NCBI GenBank assembly: GCA_016802295.1
Contig: JAESIW010000207.1
Coordinates: 1,688,032 to 1,752,031 of the forward strand
Direction of reading: 5' to 3'
From: Brachionus rotundiformis
Taxonomy: Eukaryota > Rotifera > Eurotatoria > Ploima > Brachionidae
Length of the DNA: 64,000 bases
Below, piece by piece: positions 47,157-59,902 of the stretch. How positions within the stretch are numbered: position 1 is the first letter of the stretch; each line of letters begins with the position of its first letter. Made by a program: the position numbers and the translations under genes. The notes under the pieces were generated by a model, which searched no databases, was not told the DNA's origin, and was given only the letters and a program-made list of their open reading frames with translations.

Positions 47157-48629
47157 TTATTCTTCAACACTGGCTTCTGTTTTTGGCTTTGGTCTTTTTG
47201 GATAACTATGCTCTGACAACATTTCATTTGGTAAAATTCGATGTCTTTCGATTCTGGCTTTTTTTTGCTCGATTTCCTTTAAATGGAATTATAAAAAATT
47301 ATAAAAAATAATATATTTATTTATACTCTATCCCTAAGCTTGCAGTAATGTTTGTAAGATGGATAGTTGTAATAAAAAGGTAGTTTCTCTTTTTTCTCTA
47401 GTCGATAGCGATTTTGGAAAAGGTACAAATTGATATTTCTTTGATACTTATCATTAGCTTGAAGATTGTTTTCCTCGATTGGGTTCTCGGCTTCAGCCAA
47501 TACCAGAGGAAAATAGTCCATTTCTGGCTTAAATTCAACTACATGTAGATTTTTTTCCTTGGCAATATCGGCATATTTTTTTTGATTGAGAAGTCCGCTC
47601 AAAAAAGCCTTGGTTATATTTTTCGGATTGCGACTACCTTCAATTTTGGCATACAAATCCTTGATACCAATCAAATTACAAAGTAGCTTTATGATACGGT
47701 GACATCGAAGACCGTAGCCTTTAGGTTTTCTTTCCGCATAGATTTTGGTGAAATAGTATTCTTGGTAAAAATCATGGTATAAAGTTCTATCCTCACATCG
47801 GTCAATGTACAAAAGTCGCTGTGAAGCCCTCGATTTGGCCATTTTAATCGCTCCATTAGCAGTAGATCCTTTACCAAGCCCATAGCCTATTATGCCATCA
47901 AAATTGCCCGTCACTGCAAAGCAACTAGCTGTTTTTTTCTTTCCCAAAATTGACTTATGGGCAATCATTGTCTTATACTCCAAAATTCTTGAGTCAAATT
48001 TACTAAAATCAACTTAGAAATTTATGAGTTTAAAAAATTAATCTTGTTTGTAAAAAATAACCTACCATCATCATATGGTAAAGGAGGCCCTATTGATTTA
48101 CCATTTAAACTGCTGCCTGTAAAACCTCTTTCATGTGGTGCAATAGAGATTCTCCTAAATTTGTCCATTTTGTTTCTAATCTCAACAAGCCGCTTCTCTC
48201 TTTCCGTATCTTCTCCAATTATCTTCATTTTTGTCAATTGATTTCGATTCAAAACATCAACATTAAGACCAGGCCACTCAATTTTAAGTTTGCCTTGGAA
48301 AAAAGTTTAAATTTAAATTTAAGTTTTGTTTTAATTAAATAAACCATCTCCAATATTCTGTCCCAAATTTAAATCTTTGGCTTTCGAACCACCTCTTCGT
48401 TTGCCTCTACCTTTCTTTGAGCCTTGGCTACTTACGGATAGTACAGATTTCCACAAGTCATCAGCTCGATCTTAAACTTAAATAATTAATCTATCTTTTT
48501 GACCATTTACCAGACTAAATTACAGTTGAACTGTTCTATTTGTGTAAGCAACACATTTTTTGGCAAAAGATTTGTTGTGAGACTTTTTTTGGCCAAACTA
48601 GGGCCTAATTTGGTCAATAAACTTATCAT
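47157..48629 (-). CDS. MRPS5: Mitochondrial ribosomal protein S5
   Basis: uS5m, a component of the mitochondrial small ribosomal subunit. The start at 48627-48629 gives MISLLTKLGPSLAKKSLTTN, a basic, Ser/Thr-rich leader fitting a mitochondrial presequence. Next come the family's ADDLWKSVLSVSSQGSKKGR and KDLNLGQNIGDG, and the IEWPGLN block. The S5 N-domain is CFAVTGNFDGIIGYGLGKGS, and the S5 C-domain includes PKGYGLRCHRIIKLLCNLIG followed by IKDLYAK. The terminal exon ends in a Lys/Pro-rich tail with the stop at 47157-47159. There are five introns of about 50-65 bp. The first donor must be the GT inside AACTGTAATTT to keep frame. Confidence 0.94.
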
Positions 48630-49232
48630 TATTATTAAAATAAATTTTTTATAGCAAAAAAAAATATTTTAGTTTATTATTTTTATAGAATTATTTTTAA
48701 TTTAAAATTTTGAAATATTGCAAATAAAAATTCATTAAAGCTTTGAACGAAAAAAAAGCATCAAAAATTTTTTCCAAATAATTATTAAATCAGCCTTTAG
48801 AATTAAATAAAATAAAAGATATCTTGTATGGTTATAATTAATTATTATTAAAATTTGATTAAAAAAATTTTAATTTAAAAAAAAAAGATCGGGTTTTAGA
48901 AAAAATTAATTAATTGAGATATGTTTTGGCCTTTGGTCACTTCTAAAGAATTGAGGAATCAAGTTTATATTTTTTTTTTCAATTTTTTTTACTTTGGGAC
49001 AGCAAATTTTACTTTAAAATTTGAACCAATTTTTTTTTTTGCTTTGGCAAGTTAATTTTGCTTTGGTAAAATGCTAAGTAAGTTTGAACATGAATTGAAT
49101 TGAGTATACCAAACAACAGTAATGCAAAGAGTCTATTGAAAGCTGAGCATAGTGTTTAAGACTTAACTGAATTGTCCTTTACATGGTATTAGATAATTAG
49201 GTGACAGATATTTTTTAATTTAGAATTTAAAA
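48630..49232. other. Divergent spacer, MRPS5 / NDUFA8
   Basis: About 600 bp separating two outward-facing genes for mitochondrial proteins, a possible shared promoter region. It is AT-rich, with a poly-T patch around 48969-49040 and a local CTTTGG(C/T)AA repeat at 49043-49070. No TATA box was identified. Confidence 0.45.
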
Positions 49233-49872
49233 ATGACAGCTACCAACGAAACTTATTTGCCAACTTATGAAGAGCTGTACGTTCCACCAATCAATTTGAC
49301 TTCAAGTGCCCTAAGAGCCGGAGCTCCTTACTTCGGAGTTTTCTGTGACAAAGAATCCAAAGTTAATATTCTAAATTAAAATCCTAATAAAAATTTATCT
49401 TTATTATTTAAGGAATTTATGTTGTGCAAAGCTGAAGAACGAGATCCAAGAAAATGCTTGGACTCAAACAAACAAGTCAGCTTGTGTGCATCCAGGTTTT
49501 TTCACCAAGTACGTGAAAACTGTGCTCTACAATTTACCAACTATTGGATGTGCTTGGACAAAGCACCTGAAGGCCAAATGTCCTATCAATTGTAATTCAT
49601 ATCATATTAAAATGTAATTAACTTTTAATTTTCTCTTGGCAAACAGCTGTCGCAAAACCCAAGCTGAACTAGATAAATGTCTATCGGAAAAAATGAATCT
49701 TAATCGACCAGAGATCGGATGGATTTCTAAAGTTAAGCTTCACCAGACCGATCGACCAAAACCAATTGAGAAGCAACCCGATATTCAACCTATACCTGAA
49801 GCGGCTAGCTCATTCAAAGAAGTTCCCGAGGCTCTCGATAGTTTAAAAAGAACAAACAACAGAGCTCTTTAA
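49233..49872 (+). CDS. NDUFA8: NADH dehydrogenase complex I subunit NDUFA8
   Basis: Accessory subunit of respiratory complex I on the intermembrane-space side. Three exons (49233-49361, 49413-49591 and 49647-49872) give 177 residues; the human protein is 172. The start MTATNETYLPTYEELYVPP is typical. Twin CHCH motifs follow: C-x9-C pairs in FCDKESKEFMLCKAEERDP, CLDSNKQVSLC, CALQFTNYWMC and CRKTQAELDKC, the Mia40-dependent disulfide pattern. The C-terminal PEIGWISKVKLHQTDRPKP stretch is diagnostic. All exon joins are in phase. Confidence 0.96.
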
Positions 49873-50541
49873 GATTAACTTGTTAGTTTAAAAAAAATAC
49901 AAATTTAATTTAATAGATTTTATTAATTTAAAAATATTCAAAAATAAACAAAAATTTTTAATTAATTTTATCTTTTTTTTTCTCAAATCATTTACATTGC
50001 ATAATTTTAAATTTAACCATGTAAAATCGGTTCACTGACTTTGTCATGACTGTGGGCTTTTTGTCTCTGTTCAAAAAAAGCTGTTCAAAGATAATTTTTT
50101 AGATTAGATAGACAAAATTTTTATCAAAAAATAGAAAAAATAAAGTTTAAAAATAAATTTAGTTTGATAAATAGTTAATTTTGGTGTTGGCAAAATATAT
50201 TTTAATTTTAATTTTGGTAAGTGAACTAGCTAGGTAATAATAAAGAATCTCAGCATTTTGGCACGCCTAGATCATAGATTGGAATAAGTAGATCATGATT
50301 TCTTTAGTTTTGGAAAATTTTTTATTTTTTAGAAATTTCGAAATTTAGAAATTAGGAAAATAAATTATTGTGACTTTTTTTTATATTTAAATTATAATAA
50401 ATTCGATTAGTTAAGATTTTTAAGAGATGAATTTAGTCAAAAAGTATAAATTACTTTCACCAATTGTGCTTAATGTGCTGAGAAAAATTTTAACAAAACA
50501 TTATCGTAAATTTTAAATGATTAATTACAAGAAGCAGATTA
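49873..50541. other. Intergenic, AT-rich
   Basis: About 670 bp between NDUFA8 and the phosphonate transaminase gene on the same strand. A less AT-biased patch lies at 50215-50300. No gene was seen. Confidence 0.4.
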
Positions 50542-52152
50542 ATGATAAAAATGCAAGTAGATAAAAAGCTCTTCACTCCAGGTCCCTTAACTACCACTTA
50601 TTCGGTCAAACAAGCAATGCTAAAAGATCTAGGCTCGCGTGATGATGAGTTTATTCAAATTATAAAATATGTTCATGATAAATTAATTGAGATTGCAGGT
50701 TTTATCTTTTAAACATTTAAATAGAAATTAATTATCTAAATTTATGGAAAGGCTTGCCGAATAATGAGTACACAGCAGTGCTTATGCAAGGCTCTGGAAC
50801 ATTTGGCGTAGAAAGCGTCTTCCAAACATGTACTAAATTAAACGAGTCAAACGTTTTGGTTTTGGAAAATGGCGCTTATGGTCAGAGAATGGAAAAAATA
50901 TGCAAATTGCTATCTATTAGTCACAAAGTTCTAAGATTTCCGGAGGACAGAGCAATTGACTGTGATGCTGTCCAATCTTTTTTGGAAACAGACAACAAGT
51001 ACACTCATGTTGTAAGTTGATTTTTTCAAGCATAATTTATAATTAACCACTATATTTACTTTAAAATTTAAATATAATTTTAAAATACACTTCAAATTTT
51101 AATGTTTATTTAAAAAGTTATTTTCAAATAATTTGTAAAATTTTTTGTTCTAATTTAAAGTAAATCAGAGATTAAAATAATCAATTTAGATGATTTGTTT
51201 TTAAAATTTGTTTTGAATTTATAATTTAATAATGTAAAAACATTTTTTCAAATATATGAGTAATATTCTATCTAATATTAGATAGGAATACTTTTTAAAT
51301 TTTGCTTAAAATTATAAATTATCTCGCAAGGCTGTAATACACGGTGAAACAACATCAGGTGCACTAAACAATGTGGAAAAAATAGGCCAAATAGTCAAAA
51401 ATTATATACCCGATTCGATTTATATAGTGGACTCAATGAGTGCTTTCGGGGCAGTGCCAGTTGACTTCCAAAAAGGTTTTATAGATTTCTTGATTAGCTC
51501 GTCCAATAAGTGTATACAATCAGTGCCAGGATTTTCATTCGTAATTTGTTCTATCAAAAAACTTTTATCTTTTAAAAGTAGAACAAAACTAAACCAATTT
51601 AATAGATAATTTATTAATATTATAAAAGATAATTCCCGAAGTCTGTGCCTGGACTTGGTAGATCAATACGAAAACATGCTTAGAACCAACCAATTTCGAT
51701 TTACACCACCGACACATTCCATTTTGGCATTCAAGCAAGCTTTGCTAGAGCTTGAGCAGGAGGGAGGTCCACAGAAGCGATACGAAAGGTACTCAAGCAA
51801 CCATGAAATTGTCAGAAAAGGCCTTTTGTCAATAGGGTTCAAAGAACTAGTGCCACATAAGGAACAAAGCAAAATAATCAACTCATTCTACTATCCAAAT
51901 GATGAAAACTTCAATTTTGAGGAATTTTATAAGCGTCTCAGTGATAAAGGCATGGTAATATACCCTGGCAAAATGTCCAAGGCATCTTGCTTCAGAATCG
52001 GAAGCATTGGTACATTATTTGGAAAAAAATTAAAAAGCTTTTATTTTTCTTTTAATTTAGGAGCTCTTTATGCAGAAGATATGGAACAATTAGTCCTGTT
52101 AATAGTTCAGATATTGCGTGATATGAATGTAAAAATTCCAATTCAATATTAA
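50542..52152 (+). CDS. phnW: 2-aminoethylphosphonate-pyruvate transaminase (PhnW type)
   Basis: PLP-dependent fold-type I aminotransferase predicted to convert 2-aminoethylphosphonate plus pyruvate to phosphonoacetaldehyde plus alanine. Exons 50542-50698, 50752-51011, 51331-51577, 51629-52009 and 52061-52152 sum to 1137 nt, 378 residues, the bacterial PhnW length. Diagnostic blocks: LFTPGPLTTTYSVKQAML, VLMQGSGTFGVE, ENGAYGQRM, HGETTSGALNNVE, IVDSMSAFGAVPVDF, ISSSNKCIQSVPGFSFVI (the Lys is the PLP Schiff-base residue), SRSLCLDLVDQYE, FRFTPPTHSILAF, VIYPGKMSKASCFRIG. These fit PhnW better than alanine-glyoxylate or serine-pyruvate aminotransferases, which share the fold. No phosphonatase (PhnX) neighbour is seen. 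The start could be the second ATG at 50551. Confidence 0.9.
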
Positions 52153-52834
52153 AATTTTATGTATTTTTTTTTTATTTTATTTTATTTTTTATTTTGAATA
52201 AATAAAGCATATAATACTTGTTTGGATTTATTGTATAACAAGCTTTGAATTAATGGCGGATTAAGCCCACGGCTCAGTTTTTCACTGTCTTAGAATAATG
52301 ATAGAGAATATTCGCCTAAATTACTTTAATTATTTTCGAAACAATTTTAGGACTCATTTATTATCTAATCAGTAATTTGTTGGAATAATTTTTGATGCCT
52401 TTTCCAACCACAAGTTAATCTTGTTTTTTTTTTATATTTTATTTTATTATTATTTTTTGTTTTGTTTATAAAAAAAATAAAAAGTTTTAATTTCGAGTGA
52501 TTATTGACAAGAGTGTTTATTTAATATTGAGATGTTTAAGATTCCTAATCAAGAATATAAAATTAACAAAAAAAAAATAGAAAGAAAAATTTCATCTAAA
52601 ATTAAAAAAATATCGATTTGTGCCCAAGACAAACTAAATCATACACACAAGTTTGATTGTCTTTAAATATGACTTTTATTTTTTCTATTAGTTTGTGATT
52701 ACTCAACAAACATGGTCTTAAAATGTTAAATATGAGCTTTTAATTGATTGCTTTTAAGCGATTTTAAATATTTTCATTTGGTGCTGTCAAATTTACTTTT
52801 TACTATTTTAAAATACTTTTAAATTAAATGGATT

Positions 52835-53130
52835 ACATTTTTCCAAGAATAATCCAGACAGATCAGCGCATTTTAGTTGACAAGACAACCAAATAATATT
52901 TAAAGCCAATTTTTGCTGGCAAAGTCTTGTTGGAAATTTTGGTTTTTAATTTTATTAGATAAGAAAAAATTATATCATGCTTATGAATTTGAGGGATAAA
53001 ATTTTTCCAAGACCAGTTTAAGCACTTTTGCTGGCAAGATAACCAAATATTCAAAAAAAATTTTTGTTGGTAAAGTCTTGTTGGTTGTTAATTTATTAAG
53101 TAAGAAAAAATTCATATCATGCTTGGCAAT
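52835..53130. repeat. Imperfect tandem duplication, ~150-bp unit
   Basis: Two consecutive segments (about 52835-52985 and 52998-53130) share landmarks in the same order: TTTTTCCAAGA, then CAAGA(C/T)AACCAAATA, then AATTTTTG(C/T)TGG, then AAAGTCTTGTTGG, then AAGAAAAAATT, then ATATCATGCTT. Within a unit, TTTTGCTGGCAA-type pieces recur, so the unit itself may be internally repeated. Confidence 0.6.
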
Positions 53131-54792
53131 GATTTATTTCAGTTTAAACTTGGCTCATATTATTTAATCATCCGCTTAATTAATCTACAAGAGTAATACG
53201 AACACATACAAAGTAATTCAATATTCAAATATTGGTTTTTGATTTTGTTCTTATGGAGCTTTCATTTGAGATTAATACGTAGGGAATACTCGGCTTAAAT
53301 GGATCAATCACTTGTGATTATCGGCTAGAGAAGGCCCATGAGCCGAGAATAAATCAATTTATACAACATAAAAAAGCGAGAAAATTATATATTTTCAATT
53401 TGGAAAATGATTGATTCGAGCTCAAGGTTCTAGTTGGCGCATTAATCATTCATCTTTGCCTTAAAAATAAATATTAATCATACTTTGGTGCCTATTATCT
53501 AATATTGTCTGAACAATCAGGACAAGTTGGGTCAAAAATTTAATCTAAATTATTTATTGATAAAAAAAAAAATTTATTAATATTAAATATAGAAATAAAA
53601 TTATTAAGGAATATGTTGATCGGAGCCAAATGGCTGCATATATCATATATTTGTAATCGTGTTCACTTAGTATTTTTATATATCAAATATTGAAATTATG
53701 CCATTTTAAAACTACAATAACAATCAGTATTTTGTTTTGTTAGCTGCGTAGATAATTTGAGATTAAACTTTTTCTTATTTTTTTTCTAATTTTTTGTTTC
53801 TAGCCAAATAGTTCTATTCTGTGACCTAAAACATCTGAATATCTATTTGTATATCGATTTTTTAAATTAAATTTTAAGCGGTAAGCTATTGATTATTTTA
53901 ATTATTAAGTCTATGGTCCTCGATTAATAAAAACACTTCCGTCCTAGTATTGTTTTTCTAATGTGCCAAGTTGTTAGCAAAAATCGATTTGGCATTTTTA
54001 TGGCCATGATCTAGTGCTGCTCACGTTTCAGTTAAATTAACAAAAAAAAGAGAAAAAAATTCTATTGAATTATTTTTATTATCTAAGGAATACACTTAAA
54101 TTTAATTTAATTTCTAAATTGGGTCCTGATGTTTTCATATATTTTAATTTGTCAAATGGAACTAGTTGCTTGAATAGTTATTGTTTATGTTTAATTTTAA
54201 TTTTTTAAATGTCCTGTTAAAAAGTGATTGGGGACATGATAAGGAAAAGTTTTTATTCGGCTTTGGATGGCATGGAGTTTTTGGTGTAGAGTACTCGTGC
54301 AATTAATGTTCAATTGACGTAATCGTTGTCTAAGCTTATCTTGAAATTTTTTCTCTCTAATCAAAAATCAATAATGTAAATCAATAAGAGTTTAATAAAT
54401 TGTAAAATAAATGAATAAAATTTGAAGATAATCTTACTTTTAGCTTAATTCATCTTAATTATAGACTTATTTGAAGCGATTAAGAATGTAAAATTAAGCA
54501 AATTCCAATCTTACTCAAGCATATTTTCTTCTTATCTTATTTCTTCACATTTCTCACTAGTTTTTAAATTAAAAATTGATAAATTTTTGGATTTTTTTTA
54601 TTTTTTTTTGTTTTTTTTTCCCCCAATTTTTGCTGCACATCTTTTTTACGTTCTTAGCAGCAAGTTTATATCTTTTATATCTCTGAGCCATGTTTTAAAT
54701 CAATTGATTTCTAATTTAACTAAATGAGAAACTATCTTGAGCAAAACATTTAAATTTATATACATCAGTAAATCGAGTTATATATTTATTAT

Positions 54793-54815
54793 ATATATAT
54801 ATATATATATATATT
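54793..54815. repeat. (AT)n microsatellite
   Basis: About eleven uninterrupted AT units in the desert upstream of innexin. A similar run lies at about 59400-59421 and a shorter one near 62009-62024. Confidence 0.8.
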
Positions 54816-57800
54816 GATTTTTAATATACAACTTTCTATAAATCCAAGTTTCTGTTTTTATTTTTTATTATGTTCAGTAGATAAACAATCAATTTAAGCT
54901 CAAATTTGGGAAGATATTTTTAGCCATTTTTTTTTTATTTTTAATGTTAAAAAATTCAATTTTTATCAAGTATTATGCTAAAGGTCTATGCTAGAAGCTA
55001 AGTTAAATAAGTTGAGTTTATTTTTATGTCGAAAAACATGATAGAATTAAGCATATTTTGATCCAAAGCAATAAATATGTGTTCAATCGAAAGAAAAAAG
55101 CGATTAAGATCTTTTGAAATCTGAAAATAATCAGATAAAACATAGATTATTAGAGTTTAAAAGTTTTGGATATGTTGAATTAGCTTTTTTATTTTAAATT
55201 GCGTCATAATTGGCATTTAGTTAATTTGGCGAAATAGAATTTGAATTTGGCAACAAAATGTTTTTTAAATTGTTGTTTAATTGCTAAGAGGAGAGATTTT
55301 TATTCTGCTAATTTAATGAATAGAACCAACTTGCCTTACATTGTGATATTAAATCTAATAAATTAAAGACTTTGATAAGAAACAGTACCTTCACCTTTAT
55401 TTTATTAACTAAGCCACTAAAATCAAAAGCTGAAAAATCTAATTATTAAAGGAAATTTTTTAATATTAAAAGTTCTAAATAATAGAAAAATATCAAGCAA
55501 ATTATTAATAGACAACAAAAATATTTTTTTAACTAAATGAATAATTAAATTACTTAATATTTAATTTAGTTCAATCAACTAACTTAATTAGTTGAGTAGA
55601 CTATTTGTGGAGTTGTAGACGCGACCTGGCAGCCTCGGTTGCCGAATCAGCCTCTAATTACAGACTCTTATCTGAGTCAGCAGTGAACTTAAGGATCAAT
55701 TTAATATGCCAAATATTGAATAAAATTATTGCATCCAAATTCTCAAATGAATAATTAAAAATAAAACTATTTTTTTAACTTTTATTATTTAATAAAAAAA
55801 TATTCGAAACAAAGCCAGTTGTTTGTTCGAATTGGATTAGTAACATTTTCGGATTGCGTAATTTTTATAAGAATTAATTATAACTAGTCGTGAAATTGAT
55901 CAACTTTTTAGAATAACTCAATTTCAATAGCTCAAATAACATTAATTATATAAGGTTAAAAAATCGATATAATTATTGTACACTTGGGCCAAATCTCGGC
56001 TTTGGGTGCCAGCCGAAGCCATAGCAAATAGACCAAAATTTAAATTAGATTTCGAGTAGCGCTCAAGATAAGCTACGCATACTAATGAACAAAGCCCTTT
56101 CGAGTATAACAAAAAATCGCCCAGCCAGCAGTAGAACCAAATTATATAGTTCTATAATTGTGTATATATATGTGTATATATTTTTAGGCTTTTTATTTCG
56201 ACTTATCTTAGAGAGCTAATTAATAAATCAAGTTTGATTAGATTTTATAAGTTTAGTTTTTTTTTTTATTTAATTTTCTTTTAGGTTGTAATTACATCCT
56301 TAATTAAATGACAAGCTCTATAAATATTATTGATATTTGATTAGGATATGCAAGGATTGGGGCATAGTTCGAATAAAAAAAATATTTATTATTATTTTAT
56401 TTTATAAATAAGGTTCCGATCATTTGATTCTGATCGGCGCTTTTTGGGCTGTCTTTGGCCTCAAATGCTGCTCTATTTACCAATTTTTTTCTCTATAATT
56501 TAATTCTATAATTATCATTCTATTCCAAATCGCTCAGCAATTCTATCCCAGTTCCTCGATTAGGTAAATTGTTCGAGTTAAACTAATCAATTACACGGTT
56601 TAATGATAGGAACATACAGAAATCTTAAATTCAATTTTCCTACCATCAATTGCTATTTTTAAAAATAATTATCAGTATCTGTTTTACTTAACGCTTTACC
56701 ATAATAGATAGAAACCAAGCTATAAATTTGGAAGTCATTTTAACTCGATTCGGCTTTTTTTCTTATCTATTTTCAATTTATTTTTTTCAATTATTTTTTT
56801 TTATTTGTTTTATCAAATTTGTCAAGCATAAGGATGTAAAAAATTAAATTAATTTTAGATAATTTTTTTGGTTGCATCCAGTTTAATAGTGAAAAAAATC
56901 CACCGCTTTGTCAACAGAGCGAATGTTGGTCTAACTTAATTTTAACTGATCAATAAATACAAATCTAATTGATAATAATAAGAATTTTATTTAAAATATA
57001 ATTAATCTTGAGATTTGAATTAAATATAAATAAATTTCGACTCTGACAATTTAGTTTATTTTTTTTCCAAGATCAAATTTAAATATTAATAAGACTGTTC
57101 CGGAATTTAAATATATATATATTTTATTTTAAGTACTTGTTATTTTAGTCGTGAGGTAAATTTTATTCCATAATGAATTGTTCCTTAAATTTCGGCAACT
57201 AATTGTACCATACTTAGTACAGAGAAGCAGTCTTAATTGCTTAATTATAGCTCTTTTTTGGCTCAGAAACTTAATTGAAGCTTTCATTAGAAATAAAAAA
57301 TGGCATTGTAGAAAAATTTAACTTTGTTTAAAATTATTTTAGATTTAGCAATTGATTAATTTTCCATTTAATCACGAATTGATTTGGACCAATTTAAATC
57401 ACGTTATCGACTCATCAGACTTAGCTTAAGACTTGCAGAATATGAGGGCAGGGAATAGACAGCTTTTCTGTGAGGCTTTGGTGAGACACGTGAATTGAGC
57501 AAACAAGAGCTGGTCACATAATTTATCTAATCTCAATTGAATGCTATTCAGTGACCCGGAATCCAAAATCTGCTCTTCGAATAGCGTAAATAATCGATAG
57601 CCTACTAGTAGAACTTTTAAGATATGTCAAAATCAATTATTTTGAGCATAAACAGATAAGATATTCATGTTAGTTTATCTGGTCTGGGGCAAGATTTAAT
57701 TTTATTATAGATAGTGTAATTTTTGGGGCACCCACGATTGGGAAATTAGAAATTTCGATTGAGAAGGAAAGAAGAGAAGAGAAGAAAAAAAATAAAAAAT

Positions 57801-59902
57801 TTGTCAAAATATTTATTCTCTTGATTGAAGTTTTAGTTAAAATAACAAAATTGACAAGTGAGAAACTTCGTACAATTTAAAGCAAACATTATTAATATCT
57901 ATGATGGTATAACATATTTGCTTTAAGTTTTTTTTTTGATATATTTTTTATATTTTTGAATTCGATTTATTTTAATTTACTTAAATAAAGTTAATTTTGA
58001 AAAGTCCGATTCAAAATTCCAATACTTAATTAACAAACACGTCTTTCTCTGTTTTAATATTTATATTTAATTATAAAATGAAAATTTAAGTAGAAAAATA
58101 AAAAGATTTTTTATTTAATAATATTTATTTTTTTGTATAAAAAGTCATCGCCAAAGTTATCATTTTCATTCAGTTCAATTTTATTAGGGCTGCAAAAATA
58201 ATAACTTTTTTTTTCTTTTTTTTTTAAATAAAATTACTAGAGCTAATATTAAAAATTTACATGATAATTAATTATTTAAAGTTAAAGTTGGGCACATAAA
58301 GAGTCTCAGCAACAACGAAAAAAATTGATTTTTCAATTTAGAAATATAAGACTTCGTAGCTCAAATTGACGAAGATAAATAAGAAATTTATAGTTTTTTT
58401 TTTTGATTTTTTAATCTCTCGATCGATTCGAGAAGAGAAGAGAACAATAACTTCCGCTTGGCATTATACTTCCTAAGACAAAGTGCCTTGAGACTAAGAA
58501 CAATTTTCAATTTGAGATAAAGCTCTTTGGCTAAATATCTTAATTTTATTAATTTTGTTAGATAAATCAATAAACTTTAGATAAATGTTTGCTTTAATCT
58601 TGAATTAGCGTACAATTAATTTGCTAAAACTACTCGAAGGCATTGGTAAGATATTGGATAACCAGTATTTGTGCAAAATGTTAAGCATCCGCATCGATTA
58701 CAGACCTAGATTCCGAAAATAAATACCTAATTACGATCTAAGACTAATTTATTTCCTGGATCTAGACCACTCTTTTATTTGAAATAATAATTAAATACTT
58801 TAATAGAGCAGCATCCTGATAATTTACAAAACTACCTGTTTAGGAAATTCTATCATTATCTAATTGTTGGCTTTTAATTATATTTTTAAAAATCTGTATT
58901 AAATATTTGAATCAAATTTGCATTTATTCATTAAGATAGCTCGATGCTGAGCGAACAAATAGGAAGCTTGTCATTCATATAATTTAATTATTTTGATATT
59001 ATCAGATATGCTTCATACAGTATTTAACTAAAAGAAACTATACTCAAACAACAAGTCTATTTTGTTGACAATGACTTGACAATTTTGTAACCTTTAGGCA
59101 AAGATTTCCCAAGTCTCTAGACTCTTGGTACTGCCAAAAAAAAGCATATTCATTAGGTAAAGAGGGTTACATCCAAACCAAATATAATCTATAATAAATA
59201 TATATTATTATTAATTGCAAACAATCGAAATATACTCAAAATAGATAATTTATTATTATGAATTCTTTAAGTTATAAATTTTCAAGTTTTTTTTTATTAT
59301 TTTTATCTTATTTTCTATAAGAGAAATAGTTGCAAATAATTATTATTATTATTATATATTTTTTCGAAATAAAATTCAATCAAAAAAGTTTATTTTAACT
59401 ATATATATATATATATATATATTTATTTATTTATTTTTTTAGAAATCGAATCAATTTGTGTGTATGTCAAAAAATGGGATTTAGAGCCGAGCGAGACTAG
59501 AAACGCCAAGATGACAAATATGAGCCTAATCCCGATCGACCAAAACGATTTCAAATTTCAATTTTAAAACCGATCAAATAATTATTAATTAACTATTTTT
59601 ATATATTTTTATTTTTCTTGTTTTTAGTCTTTATTTCTCTATTTAAGTCATTTTGCTTTAATTTCTTTTTTTTTTAAATATTATTATTTTAATTGACTCC
59701 TCGACGAGATATTTTATAACCCTACTTCTCTAATTAAATAATAATCAATTTCTAATAGGAAAAAATGTCAACTTAAAATTAAGAATTTAGCTAATCGAAA
59801 GCTCTACACAACAATTATTAACTTGAAAACAAAATTAGGCAATCTAAAAGCACTTAATCATCTAAATTTTAATTCAGATGCACCAAGATTAAGATTTGTT
59901 AA

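Larger units (their letters stand above)
52153..59902. other. 7.7-kb gene desert upstream of innexin
   Basis: The largest gap in the window, AT-rich, with no supportable gene. It contains the imperfect duplication at 52835-53130, AT dinucleotide runs at about 54793-54815 and 59400-59421, and scattered less AT-biased patches (about 53280-53460, 55605-55700, 55985-56110, 57420-57610). These could be distal control elements. Short ORFs here (52863-53054, 58388-58570) are unconvincing. Confidence 0.45.

Noticed and set aside
58388..58570. 60-codon Lys/Leu-rich minus-strand ORF
   Set aside because: It has no homology and is likely a chance open frame in an AT-rich desert.
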